Part shown: positions 41,930 to 55,799 of the stretch, one piece after another
Layout of the letters: every line of letters begins with the position of its first letter
Numbering within the stretch: position 1 is the stretch's first letter
From: Effrenium voratum
Lineage: Eukaryota > Sar > Dinophyceae > Suessiales > Symbiodiniaceae
Reading direction: 5' to 3'
Length of the DNA: 64,000 nt
Assembly: GCA_963377175.1 (NCBI GenBank)
Contig: CAUJNA010000465.1
Coordinates: 1 to 64,000 of the forward strand
Program-made: the position numbers and the translations under genes
Notes under the pieces: model-generated
The model's database searches: none
What the model saw: only the letters and a program-made list of their open reading frames with translations
Told to the model about the DNA's origin: nothing

Positions 41930-43880
41930 TGAGCTTCAGTTTTGCCTGGCCTTCTGCTTTGAGTGTTCTAGCTTGTCCAAGCACCGTTCTGTGTTCTGCT
42001 CGTGAGTTCCTTGTGGTGTCACCTGTGTGTGTGTCTTAAGCATAATAAATGTTGTGTTTTCTTCCCTTTATAAATTTAAATACCTTTTGTGCAGTTTGCT
42101 GAGTCCTGGTTGGGTGCGGAGGCTCGCGGAGGCCTTTGTGTGTCTGTGGTTCTGCTTCTCACGAAGGCTTCTCGAGGCGTTTCTTGAAAGAAATACAAAG
42201 CAATGAAAAAACGTTTGTTCATTTTCTACAGTCTTTGAGTAGTCTGCGCGTAGTCCCTGCGTAGCTATTCTGGCCTTGTTGGCTCTGTTTGCTTTGCTTC
42301 TTTTGTTCAGGACAATGAAGGCCAGCGACGTGCTAAGAGCATTGCGGAGTACTGCCCTTAAGTGTCTTAGCAGGCTGACAGCGGGGGGAGAGCAGCTGAT
42401 CTAGCAACATTTGGGAGATGTTTGGAGTGACATAATTGATTCAACATTTGGACCAACCACCTTGACCAACCACCTTCTTGAGACTTCTGCAGTTTGTCTT
42501 GTTACTTTGGGTTTTTCGAGCCTTGTCACTTGGTGGATGCTATTGCTGTTGGTCGACTTGCGAGCCGCGCCCGCTTCTACTAAGCAGCTGCTGCTTTTAG
42601 GTCCAGCGCCGCGGACGTGTCGCTTGCAGAGACTGCGGATGCCTCATGTATTAACGAGGAACATGGCAAGCAAAGAAGGCAACATCATTGTTCATCGTTC
42701 TGGCTTGTTTGGCACGGCTATAATTGCCAATTGCCACGTGACTTGTCGCGTTTTTTGCTTGATTGTGGCCATTGGTATGACAAGGTGCACGCCGCCAGCG
42801 CTGAGGCCGGAGAGCAGCGGGTGCCTAGCTCCTTAAGCCCGCCGCAAACAAGACTCTTTTTAACGCTGCGCGTTGGCCGCCTTGGCCAGGCTCAAAAGAG
42901 CCAACAACAAAAAGAAACAAAAGACAAAACACAAATGGGGGAAGGGCAAGTGGCAAGCACGAATGATGGTGACTGCTTTCGCCTTCGCAGCTGCAATCCG
43001 AGTGAACTGCGGTTACTGTGTTCGCGAGCGAAACTGCAGCTGCCACAATGGCTGCAGAGCGAACGCTGCAAACAAAAAGGGCGCGGCGATGGAGTCGCGA
43101 AAAGTTCGCGACAGAGACGGTTTTTCTCGCGAAGATGGCGTGTTCCAGAAACAGGAATAAATAGCTTCAAAATAGATCTGACCGCTCCCCGGCCCTGGGG
43201 GCCGATGCGAATTTGAGTTGCTTGTGGCCGAAGCAACTTGTTGCGTTCCGCAGCACCCACATGACAAACAGATGGACATACCACAGGAAAGTACCTTTGA
43301 CTTATGCCATAGGCCTTTAGAACTCGGCTTGTGATTTCTATCGGCTTCTCTCAGTTTTGTTTGGCAAATGTTTGGAGTTGTGCTTAAGCTTGGCAGGCTG
43401 ACAGCACACATGACAAATCCACGCCCCATGTGGTCCTTGTACACGCGGTGCGTGGTTTGCATCAGACCTGCACTTGTTGATATCATGGAACAACTCAGGT
43501 TGACGTGAATTGAAATTGCAAGTTGTGGCAGGATGTTGCAAGTGGAGATGGCAGCGTGCCAAGCGCGCAGGGCCCTTGGCCTTCTTCGCGCATTTGCGTC
43601 AGTTGGCGCACACATGCGGCGCACTGAAGGCCATCGTTGAAGGCCTTTGCGGGTGTGCCGCCAGAGGCAGGCATGGCCTGCGCACTGATATTCGCTTGTC
43701 ATTTGCTAATCAACACCGGTCTTTTTGCGATGTCATTTGATGATATTTGCTCGTAGCCTAGGACGACGCCTTGCTGGTGAAAAGTGTCCAGGATCAGCGT
43801 CAACCTGAGCCAGCAGTTTGTGCAGACACGTTGTTTCATTTTTGCACGAACAGAAGACCGTGCACTTTCTTGTGGAAAGT
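41930..43880. other. No gene recognised
   Basis: The frame at 42617-43216 (199 codons) has no recognisable domain. Minus-strand frames of similar length overlap it. I do not assign a gene. Confidence 0.35.
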
Positions 43881-43889
43881 TGAGCCATA

Positions 43890-44690
43890 GCCGAACTGCT
43901 AAACCATCCACACGAACCCTGTGTTACACAACTTTGTTTGCCAGTGCTGAAATGCCAAAAGACACATTCACGCAAAACCTCTGTGCAACTGAACACATGT
44001 GACCCCACTGTTTCAACTTAGTTTTCCAGCGCAGGGATGCGACTAAACACATTCACTCAAACTCTTTGAGTGCTTCGGTGCCAGAATGTGCGACCCCACG
44101 GTTTCGTCTTAGCTTTCCAGTACAAAAAAGCCGAATAAATTCCGAATAAACACATTATGTTCAACTGAGTGCTTGCGAACATATGCGACCCCACTGTTTC
44201 AACTTAGATTTCTAGTGCAAAAGTGATAACGAACACACTCACGCGAACCCTTTGAACTGAGTCCTTCAGAGCAAAATATGCAAACCCGCTGTTTCAACTT
44301 AGTTGAGCCCTCTTTGTTATCTGAGTCCTTCGTGCCAAAGCCAAAGTATGCGAGCGCTTACTGTTTTCACTATTGCTTTCCAGCGCAGAAGTGCATTTAC
44401 ACAAACCACCTGTTCAACTGAGTTCGTCGGTTCCCAACGTATGCGACCCCGTTGTTTCAAGTAGAAATGCTGATCAACGTATTCACGCGAACCCTTTGTT
44501 CACCCGAGCGCTTCAGCCGGTGCCAAAATATGACCGGACCTCTCCGCGACTTGACCGTTTCAACTTGAGTTTTCCAGCGCGCAAATGCTAATCAACAGGT
44601 TGCATTGAGCCCACGAGTGCCAAAGTGATTTAACGCACGTCCACAGCAACCCTTTGTTTCAACTGAGTTTGTTGGCTGGTGGGAAGCATT
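43890..44690. repeat. ~110-bp diverged satellite
   Basis: Phrases TATGCGACCCCACTGTTTCA, ACTTAGTTTTCCAGCGCA and CACGCGAACCCTTTG with TTCAACTGAGT recur about seven times in the same order with indels. Confidence 0.8.
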
Positions 44691-44699
44691 GATTCTGAT

Positions 44700-46265
44700 G
44701 GTGCCACCTGGGCCAAAAGACATGACGAGTGTTCACTGTTGCAAATTCCCATCCGCGTGAGATTCAATTTTGAGGCTTGTGGTGCTCCGCAACTTTCCGG
44801 AGGATGTAGTACGCGTGCTGAGAGTTTCATGCCTGAAATTCAGCGTGTTGCACAAGCGTCGCTGGCATTGGAGGAGGCCGCTGCAGACGCAGAAGTGGCG
44901 CAGGCACAATAAACAGAATGCTGGATGTTGGCTTCGCACAGTCAAATGGAGACATGCTGAAGTATGCAGGGCAGTTGCAGATCGATTGAATCTGCCAGGT
45001 GTTCGATCGAGCAATTGGCGCAACGACATCTTCGACGGAGGACCATTTGTCAAATATGCCGATCGTTGAGGGGAACACCTACTCCTGCAAACTTCAACTT
45101 CTGCGTATCGCGCTACTTTGTCTGGCCATCCTAGATGGGCCACTGTGTGGATGATGATGGGTCGCTCGTTTCGGACACACGTACAAAGAATACAAGGGCT
45201 GGGTATGCGTATGCAAATTCAGGGCTGGGCGCCGGGCCCCACTGCGCTCAGCCTTTTTCACACTTGAATCTGACGCGCGCTGCCGCCGTCGCCGTGCGGG
45301 GAATCAAGGCAAGGGAGTTAAGAGTGAGTTAAGTGTCCGATGTCCGAACTGCTTTCCACACACGGTCCATCCGGGCTTTGTCTTGCAGGCGTAATGTCCC
45401 TAGATCCAGGCAAGCGAACTCCAACTCAGCGTCCGGAGTTCTTGCCACAGAGTCCATTCAGACGCTTAGTCAAGTTTCAGGCCAAAACACGCTCTGCGAG
45501 GCGCACACAAAGGCCTAATGCCACATTTGGACTCGATTTAAAGAATAATAGAGATGCACCAGCAAGATCTTCAGAATCACGTCTGGCGCTTCTCAGGGCG
45601 CACCCACCCTCTTGAGGCAGAGGGCGCGCCAGCTTGGAATTGATACCGGTGCCAAATGCTGACCGCAAACCTGATAGCAGCCACGAACCCAAATGCAGAT
45701 TGGTGGCCCAGCATATATCAGCAGCAATGTCTATTTCCATTTTCACGCCTGTTGACATTGATTTGTCTATCTATCGAACTATCTGTCTATCTAGTTGTCC
45801 GTCTCTCCATCCAAGGAACTAGTGTGTTTTCTGGCCGTCCGGGGTTTGCCTTGGGCTGGTTGGTTGGTTGGTTCGGGTGTGATTCAAACGGTAGGAGCGC
45901 ATATCCACGAGCAATGCCAGGATTTCGAGAGGTTTCCTGGCAGCTGCAAGGGCGTATACCGGAAGAACAAAGCATGGCTTACAGAAGAATCGCGGCGCAA
46001 CTTGTTAGGAGTCAACTCTGCGGGAAAGCGCTAGGAGTTGGCGAAAAATCCTGCAACATTGCTAAGACTATGTCAGCTCAACACCAGGATAGCGCAAATT
46101 AAATTAATTTGAATTGCGAATTATTGGATTGATCGCGCGTGAGTTCGACAAGTTTAACTTGTCGCTGTCAAGTCTGGAAGGGAGCAGTGACGATCTTTCG
46201 CGAGCGAAATGGCCCAGCCCAAAAGCGAAACCACCGGGCTCGCGCATCAGAGTTGTGTTGGTCCC
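44700..46265. other. No gene recognised
   Basis: Short open frames on both strands, none with motifs. A CTAT-rich patch is at 45765-45795. Confidence 0.35.
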
Positions 46266-46289
46266 AGCATGTACTCTGCTTCTTGCGCT

Positions 46290-46870
46290 GTGTGCTGAGA
46301 AGTTTTTACTTCAGGCTGGGCTGCCAAACGCGTGCTGCGCTTGCGCTGTTGAAAAGTTGCGACACTTGAGAAGGTGCGACTTTCGGGCTAGCTGCCAAAG
46401 TAAGCTTTGCTTTTGGAGCTTGCGCTGATCTTGTGCCGGAAAGTTGCGACTTTTATGCAGAAAGTGTGGCTTCGCGTACACTGAGAAGCTGCGGTTTTCG
46501 CGCTGCTGCTGCCAAAGTGTACGTCGCGCACTACGCTTGTGCTGAACCGTCTCGACTTTTTAGCTGGAGTGTGCTTCGCTCGCCTACTGTCCTCGCGCTG
46601 AACGGTTGCGACTTCCGATCTGGAACTGCCAAAGTATTCTTGGCATGCTGCACTTGTGCTGGAGAATTGCGACTTTCGAGTTGGAGCTGGCGCGGTGTGA
46701 TTCTTTGCTGCACTTGTGCTGAAAAGTTGCAACTTGCGAGCTGGAGCTGCCAAAGTGTACTTCGTGCGCTACTGGTTGTTCTGAAAAGCTGACATTCAGG
46801 GGAACTGTCGAGCAGCAGCTGGCAAAACGTACTTTGCGCACTGCACTTGTACCGAAACTTGCAAGATTGT
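46290..46870. repeat. Satellite related to 29335-30310
   Basis: About seven ~75-bp units contain GAAAAGTTGCGACTTTCGAG, CTGGAGCTGCCAAAGTGTAC and TTCG followed by CGCACTAC and CTTGTGCTG. The GTTGCGA, AGCTGGAGCTG and CTTCGCGCACTA phrases match the earlier satellite. Confidence 0.75.
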
Positions 46871-46879
46871 TTCTTGAGG

Positions 46880-49800
46880 CTTCCGCCGGCAACCAAGAGC
46901 CTGAAGCATGTAAAGAAAAATGGTCCAGCCCGGAAGCGAGACCCGCCCATCAATGACTGTGAGCCAAACAAGTAATTTCATCCGCGGCTGACATGGGCTT
47001 CGGGACGGATATTGGTCCCTTGGCTCTTGGTGCACTTCAAACCTGGGGCACCACATTTGTGCGAAATACATGCACTCTTATCTAAGGACATTGCTTATTT
47101 GCATACTCAACTCATTTGCAGTCGTGTTTTCCTTTGTGACAGCAAGTGTTTGAGTCAGCTTGGCAGATCTCATCATGGGCCTCCAGACCAAGAACTTTAG
47201 AGAGAAACTGCTTCAGCAAGAGGTAGCCTTCACAGCTCCATCATCAGCACCACTCCCCACCCATGGCACATGGGGATTCGACGCGATTGTCAGAGCATAA
47301 TTACCTCTTTCGGGAGCCAGGCTTGATGCAACAGTGACAATCCGTGTACCAGCCGACTTGCCCTCCCATGTCAGCCAAAGGTGTTTGCGCTTTGCACCGT
47401 AAAACTTCGCCAGAAGCAATCAAGCTGGTTTGCCTTTGCAACAAACAGACACAACACAGCGGTTCTGTTAGCACCACCCGCGGAAAATGTCCAACTTGTC
47501 ATTCACAACTCACGAACCAACCAGAGGGATCTGATTCAAGCAGGACCGTCAGGCTCAATCAGAAGGCCCCCGTGAAGGACTGGCCTGTGAAACTTTTAGG
47601 CTTGTCGATGCACGTAGATACCATTTTCTTTGGCCAAGGACTATCGCCGGTGGCAGAAATGTCATGCACTCCGGCAAGCAGCGCCTCATGCATGCAGGAC
47701 TTGTCGCACGGCATTGCTGCAGATGCCCCTGTTGCAGTGGTTGCATTTTGGTGCACGAGCAGTCAGTTTTTTGAATGCTGTTGCGTGGCAAGATTTCGCA
47801 GTACATGATTTTATGATACCTGTGAGGCTTGTCCAAGGCTCAGGGACCTTACACGAATGGCGTGATGGTGCACAGTGTTGGCACCAGGAGTTGTTGGCAA
47901 AAGCAGCTGTCCAGAACGCGTTCCAGACAACTCAAGATCTTGGCACAGGCAAGATGTTCTCTTGAATTGCTGCATTGCCCGATTCTTGAATTCACGTTTT
48001 TAGCATGGTTTCGATTGCTGCTTTGCTGGGAGGCTCGGCAGTGGACGCATTGGATGCATCAGCATCCAGTGGAAGTGGGGCTTAAAGCTGGTAGCATGCT
48101 GTCAGCGCTGCGTTGGCCTAGGCCACACAGCACAGGAACTTTGCATACACTTACGTCCACCGTGTGAGCAGAACACTGTTGTTTGTTGGTTGAGCTGACG
48201 TCTTTATGCTTCTAATTTCTACACGCTCCTCAATGACCTTTTCTTCTATTGTTTGTTTATCATTGGTTATTGTTGTTGATTTGCACAACTGCAAAAGCCG
48301 AAAGGCGCAATGGAAATCCAATGGCATGCGAAGCATGCCTGATTTGGGTGTAGGTGCGTCCTCGGCAATTTTAGCCAGCGAATGTTTCCCGCTTTATTCT
48401 TGCCATCACTGAGGGGATGCCAAACGGCTATCCTGCTCAATGTACATAGAGGAGCGGTGTAGGCTGCTGGATGCAAATGCAGGCAAAACGGTCAGATTGT
48501 TGCAGGTGCTCAAGTCCTGTTTGCTGATATGCTTTGCTCGCCTGACTAGATTTGCTTACAGTGATGGCATGCAAGCAACACTCTTTACATCGGTCAGACA
48601 TTCAGAACTCAGCTTGGAATGTCGGCTAGGAGCAGCTCAGCTCACTTGACAGTCCCACAGGTTTGTCCATGAATGCAGACCCAAGGCCAAGCATCGGTCT
48701 CGGCCTGAGGAAAGAAGATTATGCAGATGTCCTGTTGCTTGGTGTGAGGACACAGCGGCACTTACAAAGTTGTGTATCGCTCTCAGTGTTAGGAAGACAG
48801 GTGTTGGAGTTCAAGCATGGCAAAGATGTGCAGTATGAATGTTGTGGGACCCGCGTTTGCACTGGTGCTTAAAAGCAGCACTCCAAAAGCCTCTTAAGTT
48901 CAATGTGCCTCGCAAGCTTGCGACACACAGTGAACATCTGTGCTAGCTTTGCATCCAAAGCCATCAGGTCGGAAACCAGTCAGGGCCTGATAGTGGTTTT
49001 GGAAGACCTGAATCAACGGTTTCTGTCTTGGCCTCGGACATGGTGGCACCATGTGCAGTGAGATTATGTGTCGAGCTTAACAATAATGGCTGATAGGTGT
49101 TGGCTAGTCATTGAATGCCAGAAGATTGCAAAACTCTGCTGGATTCAGTCACTGTACGTTGTGGTACGCTTGACATGAGCTTCGTGTCCTGAGGCTTAGT
49201 AAAGTGCCAGACGGAGCTGGTCAGGCCATCGCTTTGATGTCCCAAAGACTTAGACATTCACCAAGCAACCAGATGCGAGAGCCGCGAGAGCCGCGAGAGC
49301 CTGAAGATCCATGGCTGCGTGGAGCTGGACGAGGCTGTTGCGTTCGTTGCAAGAGGCGATCTGCGGCCCTGATCCATTTGCCATCCAGGCACGTCCAAGA
49401 CCATCCCGTCCTGGGTGACCTTTGTTTATAGTCGAGAACGCAAACAGACACACAAACACACATGTTCGATGAATTGGCCACAGCAGAGCGCCAAGCAACA
49501 TAGCATCATGAGTCACAGATAAACCACAGAATATCGAATGCACCTCCGGAGCTTCAATTCAGGTACGCAAATCTGGGCCAGCGGTTTGTGGGAGCTCAAA
49601 CGGCAAGGACGCGCCTCCGATCAGCTTCAACACCTCATATTGTGTGAGCCTTCTGATTACGCGCAAAACCGCGCAGATAGCAAGGATTGTTTCCCCTGGT
49701 TGTGAATTGGCTTGGACAGGCGCCGCGAGCCATGACAACCAAGTTGATACTGATGGAAGCCAACCTCGGTGGCTTTTGAGCCCTGCTCATTGACAAGCGA

Positions 49801-50960
49801 GAAAGCATATTGCTGAATGGGCCCAACATAGGCTCGAAGATGTCCTGCCTGCTATGGAAGCAGTATTCTTAGGCAAGAAAGCACAAGCAGTCGACTTTGG
49901 TGTCATTGAGGGCGTATGAAACACAAATCGATTGCACGGGGAAGTCGTTATTATTCGAACAGTGAGGGATGGCTTGCTGCATGTCAGTACAGACACGTTG
50001 CTTGTTTGTGTCATAGCATCGAGGAGTGGGAAGAGTTTGTCGATCCGCATTCAGGACTTGAATGGCACTGTGCATGCACAAGTCAATCTCAAGCTGCGAG
50101 GAAAGACATGGTGGTGGAATGCCTCCACTGAAACAGCCAGCTGGGAGCCTCCTGCAGCATAGAAATGTGGGAATGCCAGTGCATCATTGCAGCGCCCGCC
50201 TGCCTGTCATGATGCAGTGAGAAAGCTGATTGCTCAACTTGGATGGCCCCAGCTGCAGTGGGGAAGCAACTTATTGACCAAGCACTCACCAGCGATCAAT
50301 CAATCGTGCATTCTTACAATCCTGTAGCCCCAATGGTTACTTTAGCATGGAGGAGATGGCCCAAGGTTTGCAATCAACTGCAGTGGTTGTGTGAGATCGT
50401 TGACAACTCACCAAGCTGGGAAGAGAGCCATCCGAAGTACACTTCATCCGCCTTTGCGAGCATAGTCTTGCAATCAGTCAACTGTGATTGCCTGATTGAC
50501 TATAGTTCCGATTTGCCGCGATTTCATCTCTACAGAAGGAATCAAGGCCAGCAACTTCGAACAGTCAGTCATGCTTGCAGTTTGTGCTTGCACTTGGCCT
50601 TTTTTTTGGTAGGACTTGGATTTGAGCTGTCAGGACTGCGTTGAGAGTTGAGAAGCAACACGCAGTGCTGTTAGATGAAATAGTTAATCTGGCGCAAGAA
50701 TAGTAACTCAGCCCTCCTTGGCTGCTTTTATCTATGCAGGCCGATTATTCTTAAGCAGTCGCTTACTGCTTGCCGGGACGTGGTATGCGCAAGTACTTGT
50801 CAGCATACCCCCGGCAAGCTGTGTGCTTGTGGATATCGAGCTTGCTGCGCCATTGGCTCACGCTTGGAATAGAGAAAGCATGCCAATGCCGTGAAACGCG
50901 CACGACATGTTCAGGATTTTGGGCGAAACTGTTGAGACCTATGGAGATTACAGTAATGTA
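46880..50960. other. No gene recognised
   Basis: Unique-looking sequence. The best short frames are 47344-47808 and 49932-50162 (LLHVSTDTLLVCVIASRSG, LRGKTWWWNASTETASWEPP). The second looks exon-like but is too short to assign. Confidence 0.35.
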
Positions 50961-51250
50961 TTAAAACGAGTTGAACAAGTGAAGAATGATCCAGAAGAAG
51001 AAGAAGAAGCACAACATTATCCAATTAAATAAATAAAATAAAATAAACAATGTTGATGAATTCATTGTCACCAATTATTGCTTACCACTAGGTTCCCGTG
51101 CGCAAAATGAATTGTGAATTAGATGATGTGCATGTGCAGCAATGCAATATAGCAAAATGTAACCTAATGTGTTTTAATGCAATGTAATGTGTGTACGTGA
51201 TGTGTGTACAATGTGTATAATTTACAAATTTCTGGGCCTGCGGCCTCTAG

Positions 51251-52079
51251 CCGGCTACGCCTCTTTGAAGTTATACCATGTCATCTTATGTTTTTTGTAT
51301 GAGAAACGTATCCTGTGCTATGATATGGCTGGGTAGGTTATGTATATTGCCCACCCCAACCCCAGATGATGCCGGGGATGCCAGCTTTCTGGGCCCCAGC
51401 CGGGCCCCAACCCAGAAGGCTGACATGGGGGCGCGCGCCAGAGGCCCCAGAAATAGCAGCCCAAAAAGAACAGCCCGCAAGCCAGTCCGGAAACGCAAAT
51501 GCAACAAAACACTGTAAATAGCTGCGTTTTGTGGCTGGGGTCGCGCGCGCGCGCCAGAAGGCCCGAAAACCAACGCGAAAAAGCAAGGACCGCGCAGAAC
51601 GCGAGCCAGCCATAGCAAAAGCAAAACGGACAGAACAACAGCCCAACGCTCAGCACAGCAGTTTTTGGCGGTATTTACAGCGTTTTGCAGAGCGAGGACC
51701 CAGCATCGCCGGCATGCCCGGCAGCGCTTGGCGCCAAAATGCGCAAAAATGAGCCTCGCGTATATCCCTCCGATACCTTCCAAAAAACAGTGCTTCATGG
51801 GTTGACAGGCTTTTTGGAAGGAAGTCTTGATGATGCAGACCAAGCCCCGCTGCAGCATCACCCAGGCCCAACCACAGAACCCTGCGTATACGCGATGTTT
51901 GCAAGGGTTACCCACAGGCAAGCAAAACCGCAAGCCCGAGCTGGTGATGCAGAGGTGCCGGATTTAGGCAGCGCAGCACGACCAAGTGGCGAGGGTCGGC
52001 GCCAGGGTGCAGCCCCTATAGCTAAAGCTAGCAGGCTAATTGCCTAGCGGCGACATGCTACCTCAGGAGGCGTAGCCGG
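51251..52079. mobile_element. Possible 829-bp element with 13-bp terminal inverted repeats
   Basis: CCGGCTACGCCTC at 51251-51263 and its exact complement GAGGCGTAGCCGG at 52067-52079 bound a GC-rich interval without recognised coding content. No target-site duplication is evident. The ends could be chance or part of a larger repeat. Confidence 0.3.
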
Positions 52080-54927
52080 ATTTAAGGGCTGCCGTCCTGT
52101 GCCGCCGACCCCTTCGTGGCTGGCTGTCGGCGCACGAATCGGCTGGCTTGTTGGGCCTAGGAAAGGAAAGTTTGGCACGCGCGGATGAGGCACGCGCGGG
52201 CGTGATGATCGTCATCACCCGCGTCATGACAACTATCATCACAACATCCTCTGCATCTCTACTTGTTCCTTGATAACTATCATCATCGCACCCCTTGCAT
52301 TGCCAAGGATGTCTAGCGTTAGACGATCAGATTATGATAAAGATGATGATAAGGAGGATAACTGTCCTCGTAGCATCCTTGGCATCACTAACGGCTGTGA
52401 TGATGATAAGGATGATGATGATGGTGATGATAGCAATCATCGTAGCATCCTCTGCGTGCCTAATAAGAGATGACGACGAGCATGATGATAATGGCACGCG
52501 CGGGTGTGATGATCGTTATCATCCGCGCCATGACAACTATCATCACAACATCCTCTGCGTCTCCACTTGTTCCTTAATAACTATCATCATCGCATCCTTT
52601 GCATTGCCAAGGATGTCTAACGCCCCTCTTGATCTCTATATATATATACAAAGATATTAGATGATGTTAGATGATGATCAGATGATGATAAAGATAATAA
52701 CAAGGATGACAAGTATCATCGTAGCATCCTTGGCATCACCAATCCTAATAAGAGATGACGACGACCAGGATGATAATGGCACGCGCGGGCGTGATGATCG
52801 TCATCATCCGCGTCATGACAACTATCATCACAACATCCTCTGCATCTATACTTGTTCCTTGATAACTATCATCATCGCACCCCTTGCATTGCCAAGGATG
52901 TCTAGCGTTAGACGATCAGATTATGATAAAGATGATGATAAGGAGGATAACTATCATCGTAGCATCCTTGGCATCACTAACGGCTGTGATGATGATAAGG
53001 ATGATGATGATGGTGATGATAACAATCGTCGTAGCGTCCTCTGCGTGCCTAAAAAGAGATGACGACGACCATGATGATAATGGCACGCGCGGGCGTGATG
53101 ATCGTTATCATCCGCGTCATGACAACTATCATCGCAACATCCTCTTTATCTCCACTTGTTCCTTAACAACTATCATCATCGCATCCGTCGCATTGCCAAG
53201 GATGTCTAACGCCCCTCTTGATTTCTATATATATAAAAAGATATTAGATCATGTTAGGTGATGATCAGATGATGATAAAGATAATAACAAGGATGACAAG
53301 TATCATCGTAGCATCCTCTGCATCACCAATCCTAATAAGAGATGACGACGACCAGGATGATGATGGCACGCGCGGGCGTGATGATCGTTATCATCCGCGC
53401 CATGACAACTATCATCACAACATCCTCTGCGTCTCCACTTGTTCCTTAATAACTATCATCATCGCATCCTTTGCATTGCCAAGGATGTCTAACGCCCCTC
53501 TTGATTTCTATATATATAAAAAGATATTAGATCATGTTAGGTGATGATCAGATGATGATAAAGATAATAACAAGGATGACAAGTATCATCGTAGCATCCT
53601 TGGCATCACCAATCCTAATAAGAGATGACGACGACCAGGATGATAATGGCACGCGCGGGCGTGATGATCGTTATCAACCGCGTCATGACAACTATCATCG
53701 CAACACCCTCTGCATCTCTACTTGTTCCTTGATAACTATCATCATCGCATCCTTTGCATGGCCAAGGATGTCTAACGTTAGACGATCAGATGATGATAAA
53801 GATGATGATCAGGAGGATAACTATCATCGTAGCATCCTTGGCATCACTAGCGGCTTTGATGAGGATAAGGATGATGATGATGGTGATGATAACAATCATC
53901 GTAGCGTCCTCTGCGTGCCAAATAGGAGATGACGACGACCATGATGATGATGGCGCGTAATGATCGTTATCATCTGCGTAATGACAACTATCCGCGTAAT
54001 GACAACTATCATCGCAACATCCTCTGCATCTCCACTTGTTCCTTGATAACTATCATCATCGCTTCCTTTGCGTTGCCAAGGGTGTCTAACGTCCCTTTTG
54101 ATTTCTATATATATTAGATGATGCTAGACGATGATCAGATGATGATAAAAATGATGACAAGGATGACAACTATCATCGTAGCACCCTTGGCATCACTAAC
54201 GGCTGTGATGACAAGTTTCATCGTAACATCTTCTGCATCAGCAACGCTGCCGAATAAGAGATGGTGATGACCATGATGATAATGATAGTAAGGATAAGAG
54301 AATAAGAAAGAGATGATGACGACCATCATGATGATGATGATGATGAGAAGGATGATGATGGTGACCATCATCATGATGATGAGAAGGATGGTGATGCTGA
54401 TGATGACTGTGATGATAAGAATCATCGTAGCATCCTCTGCATCACCAATGCTGCCTAATAAGAGATGACGACGACCAGGATGATAATGGCACGCGCGGGC
54501 GTGATGATCGACATCATCCGCGTCATGACAACTATGATCTGCATCTCTACTTGTTCCTTGATAACTATCATCATCGCATCCTTTGCGTTGCCAAGGATGT
54601 CTAACGTCCCTTTTGATTTCTATATGTAATAAGATGTATAATAAGATATCAGATGATGTTAGACGATGGTCAGATGATGATAAAGATGATGACAAGGATG
54701 ATGAGTATCATCATAGCATCCTTGGCATCACTAACGGCTGTGATGATAACTATCATCGTGACATCTTCTGCATCAGCAACGCTGCCGAATCAGAGATGAT
54801 GATGACTATGACGATAATGATGATAAGGATAAGAGAATCAGAAAGAGATCATGATGACCATCATGATGATGATGGTGATGAGAAGGATGATGATGATGAT
54901 GAGAAGGATGATGATGATGACGATGAT

Positions 54928-55020
54928 GCAGCCCAAAACAGAGTCTCCCACACCTCAAACTAAAAGATATTAATTTGAGGTGCTCTCCCTGACGAAAAGC
55001 CCGCCAGAAAATAGACACAA
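54928..55020 (+). repeat. Embedded ~90-bp module, forward orientation
   Basis: CAGCCCAAAACAGAGTCTCC and CACACCTCAAACTAAAAG, ending in GCCCGCCAGAAAATAGACAC. It recurs forward at 61531-61618 and reversed at 58576-58659 and 60410-60490. Confidence 0.8.
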
Positions 55021-55799
55021 GGATGCCACTGAACAATTGGGCAATGGATGACTGTCATGACAACTATCGTCGTAGCATCCTTTGCATCACCAATGCTGCC
55101 TAATACAAGATGACGACGACCATGATGATAATGGCACGCGCGGGCGTGATGATCGTTATCATCCGCGTCATGACAACTATCATCGCAACATCCTTTGCAT
55201 CTCTACTTGTTCCTTGATAACTATCATCATCGCATCCTTTGCATTGCCCAAGGATGCATAACGTCCCTTTTGATTTCTATATATGATAATATGAAAACAA
55301 GAAATAAGATGATGCTAGATGTTGATCAGATGATGCTAAAGATGATGACAAGGATGATGAGTATCATCATAGCATCCTTGGCATCACTAATGGCTGTGAT
55401 GATAACTATCATCGTGACATCTTCTGCATCAGCAACGCTGCCGAATCAGAGATGATGATGACCATCGTGATGATGATGATGAGAAGGATGATGAGGATGA
55501 TGACCATCATCATGATGATGATAAGGATGATGCTGGCGATGATGACTGCCATGATAACTATCATCGCAGCATCCTCTGCATCACCAATGCTGCCTAGTAA
55601 GAGATGACGGCAATCATGACAATAGTAGCACGCGCGGGCGTGATGATCTTGATCATCCGCGTCATGACAAATGTCATCACAGCACCCTTTGCATCTCTAC
55701 TTGTTCCTTGATAACTATCATCACCGCATCCTTTGCATTGCTAAGGATGTCTAACGTCCCGTTTGATTTCTATACATATTAAGAGACATAAAAGGATAT

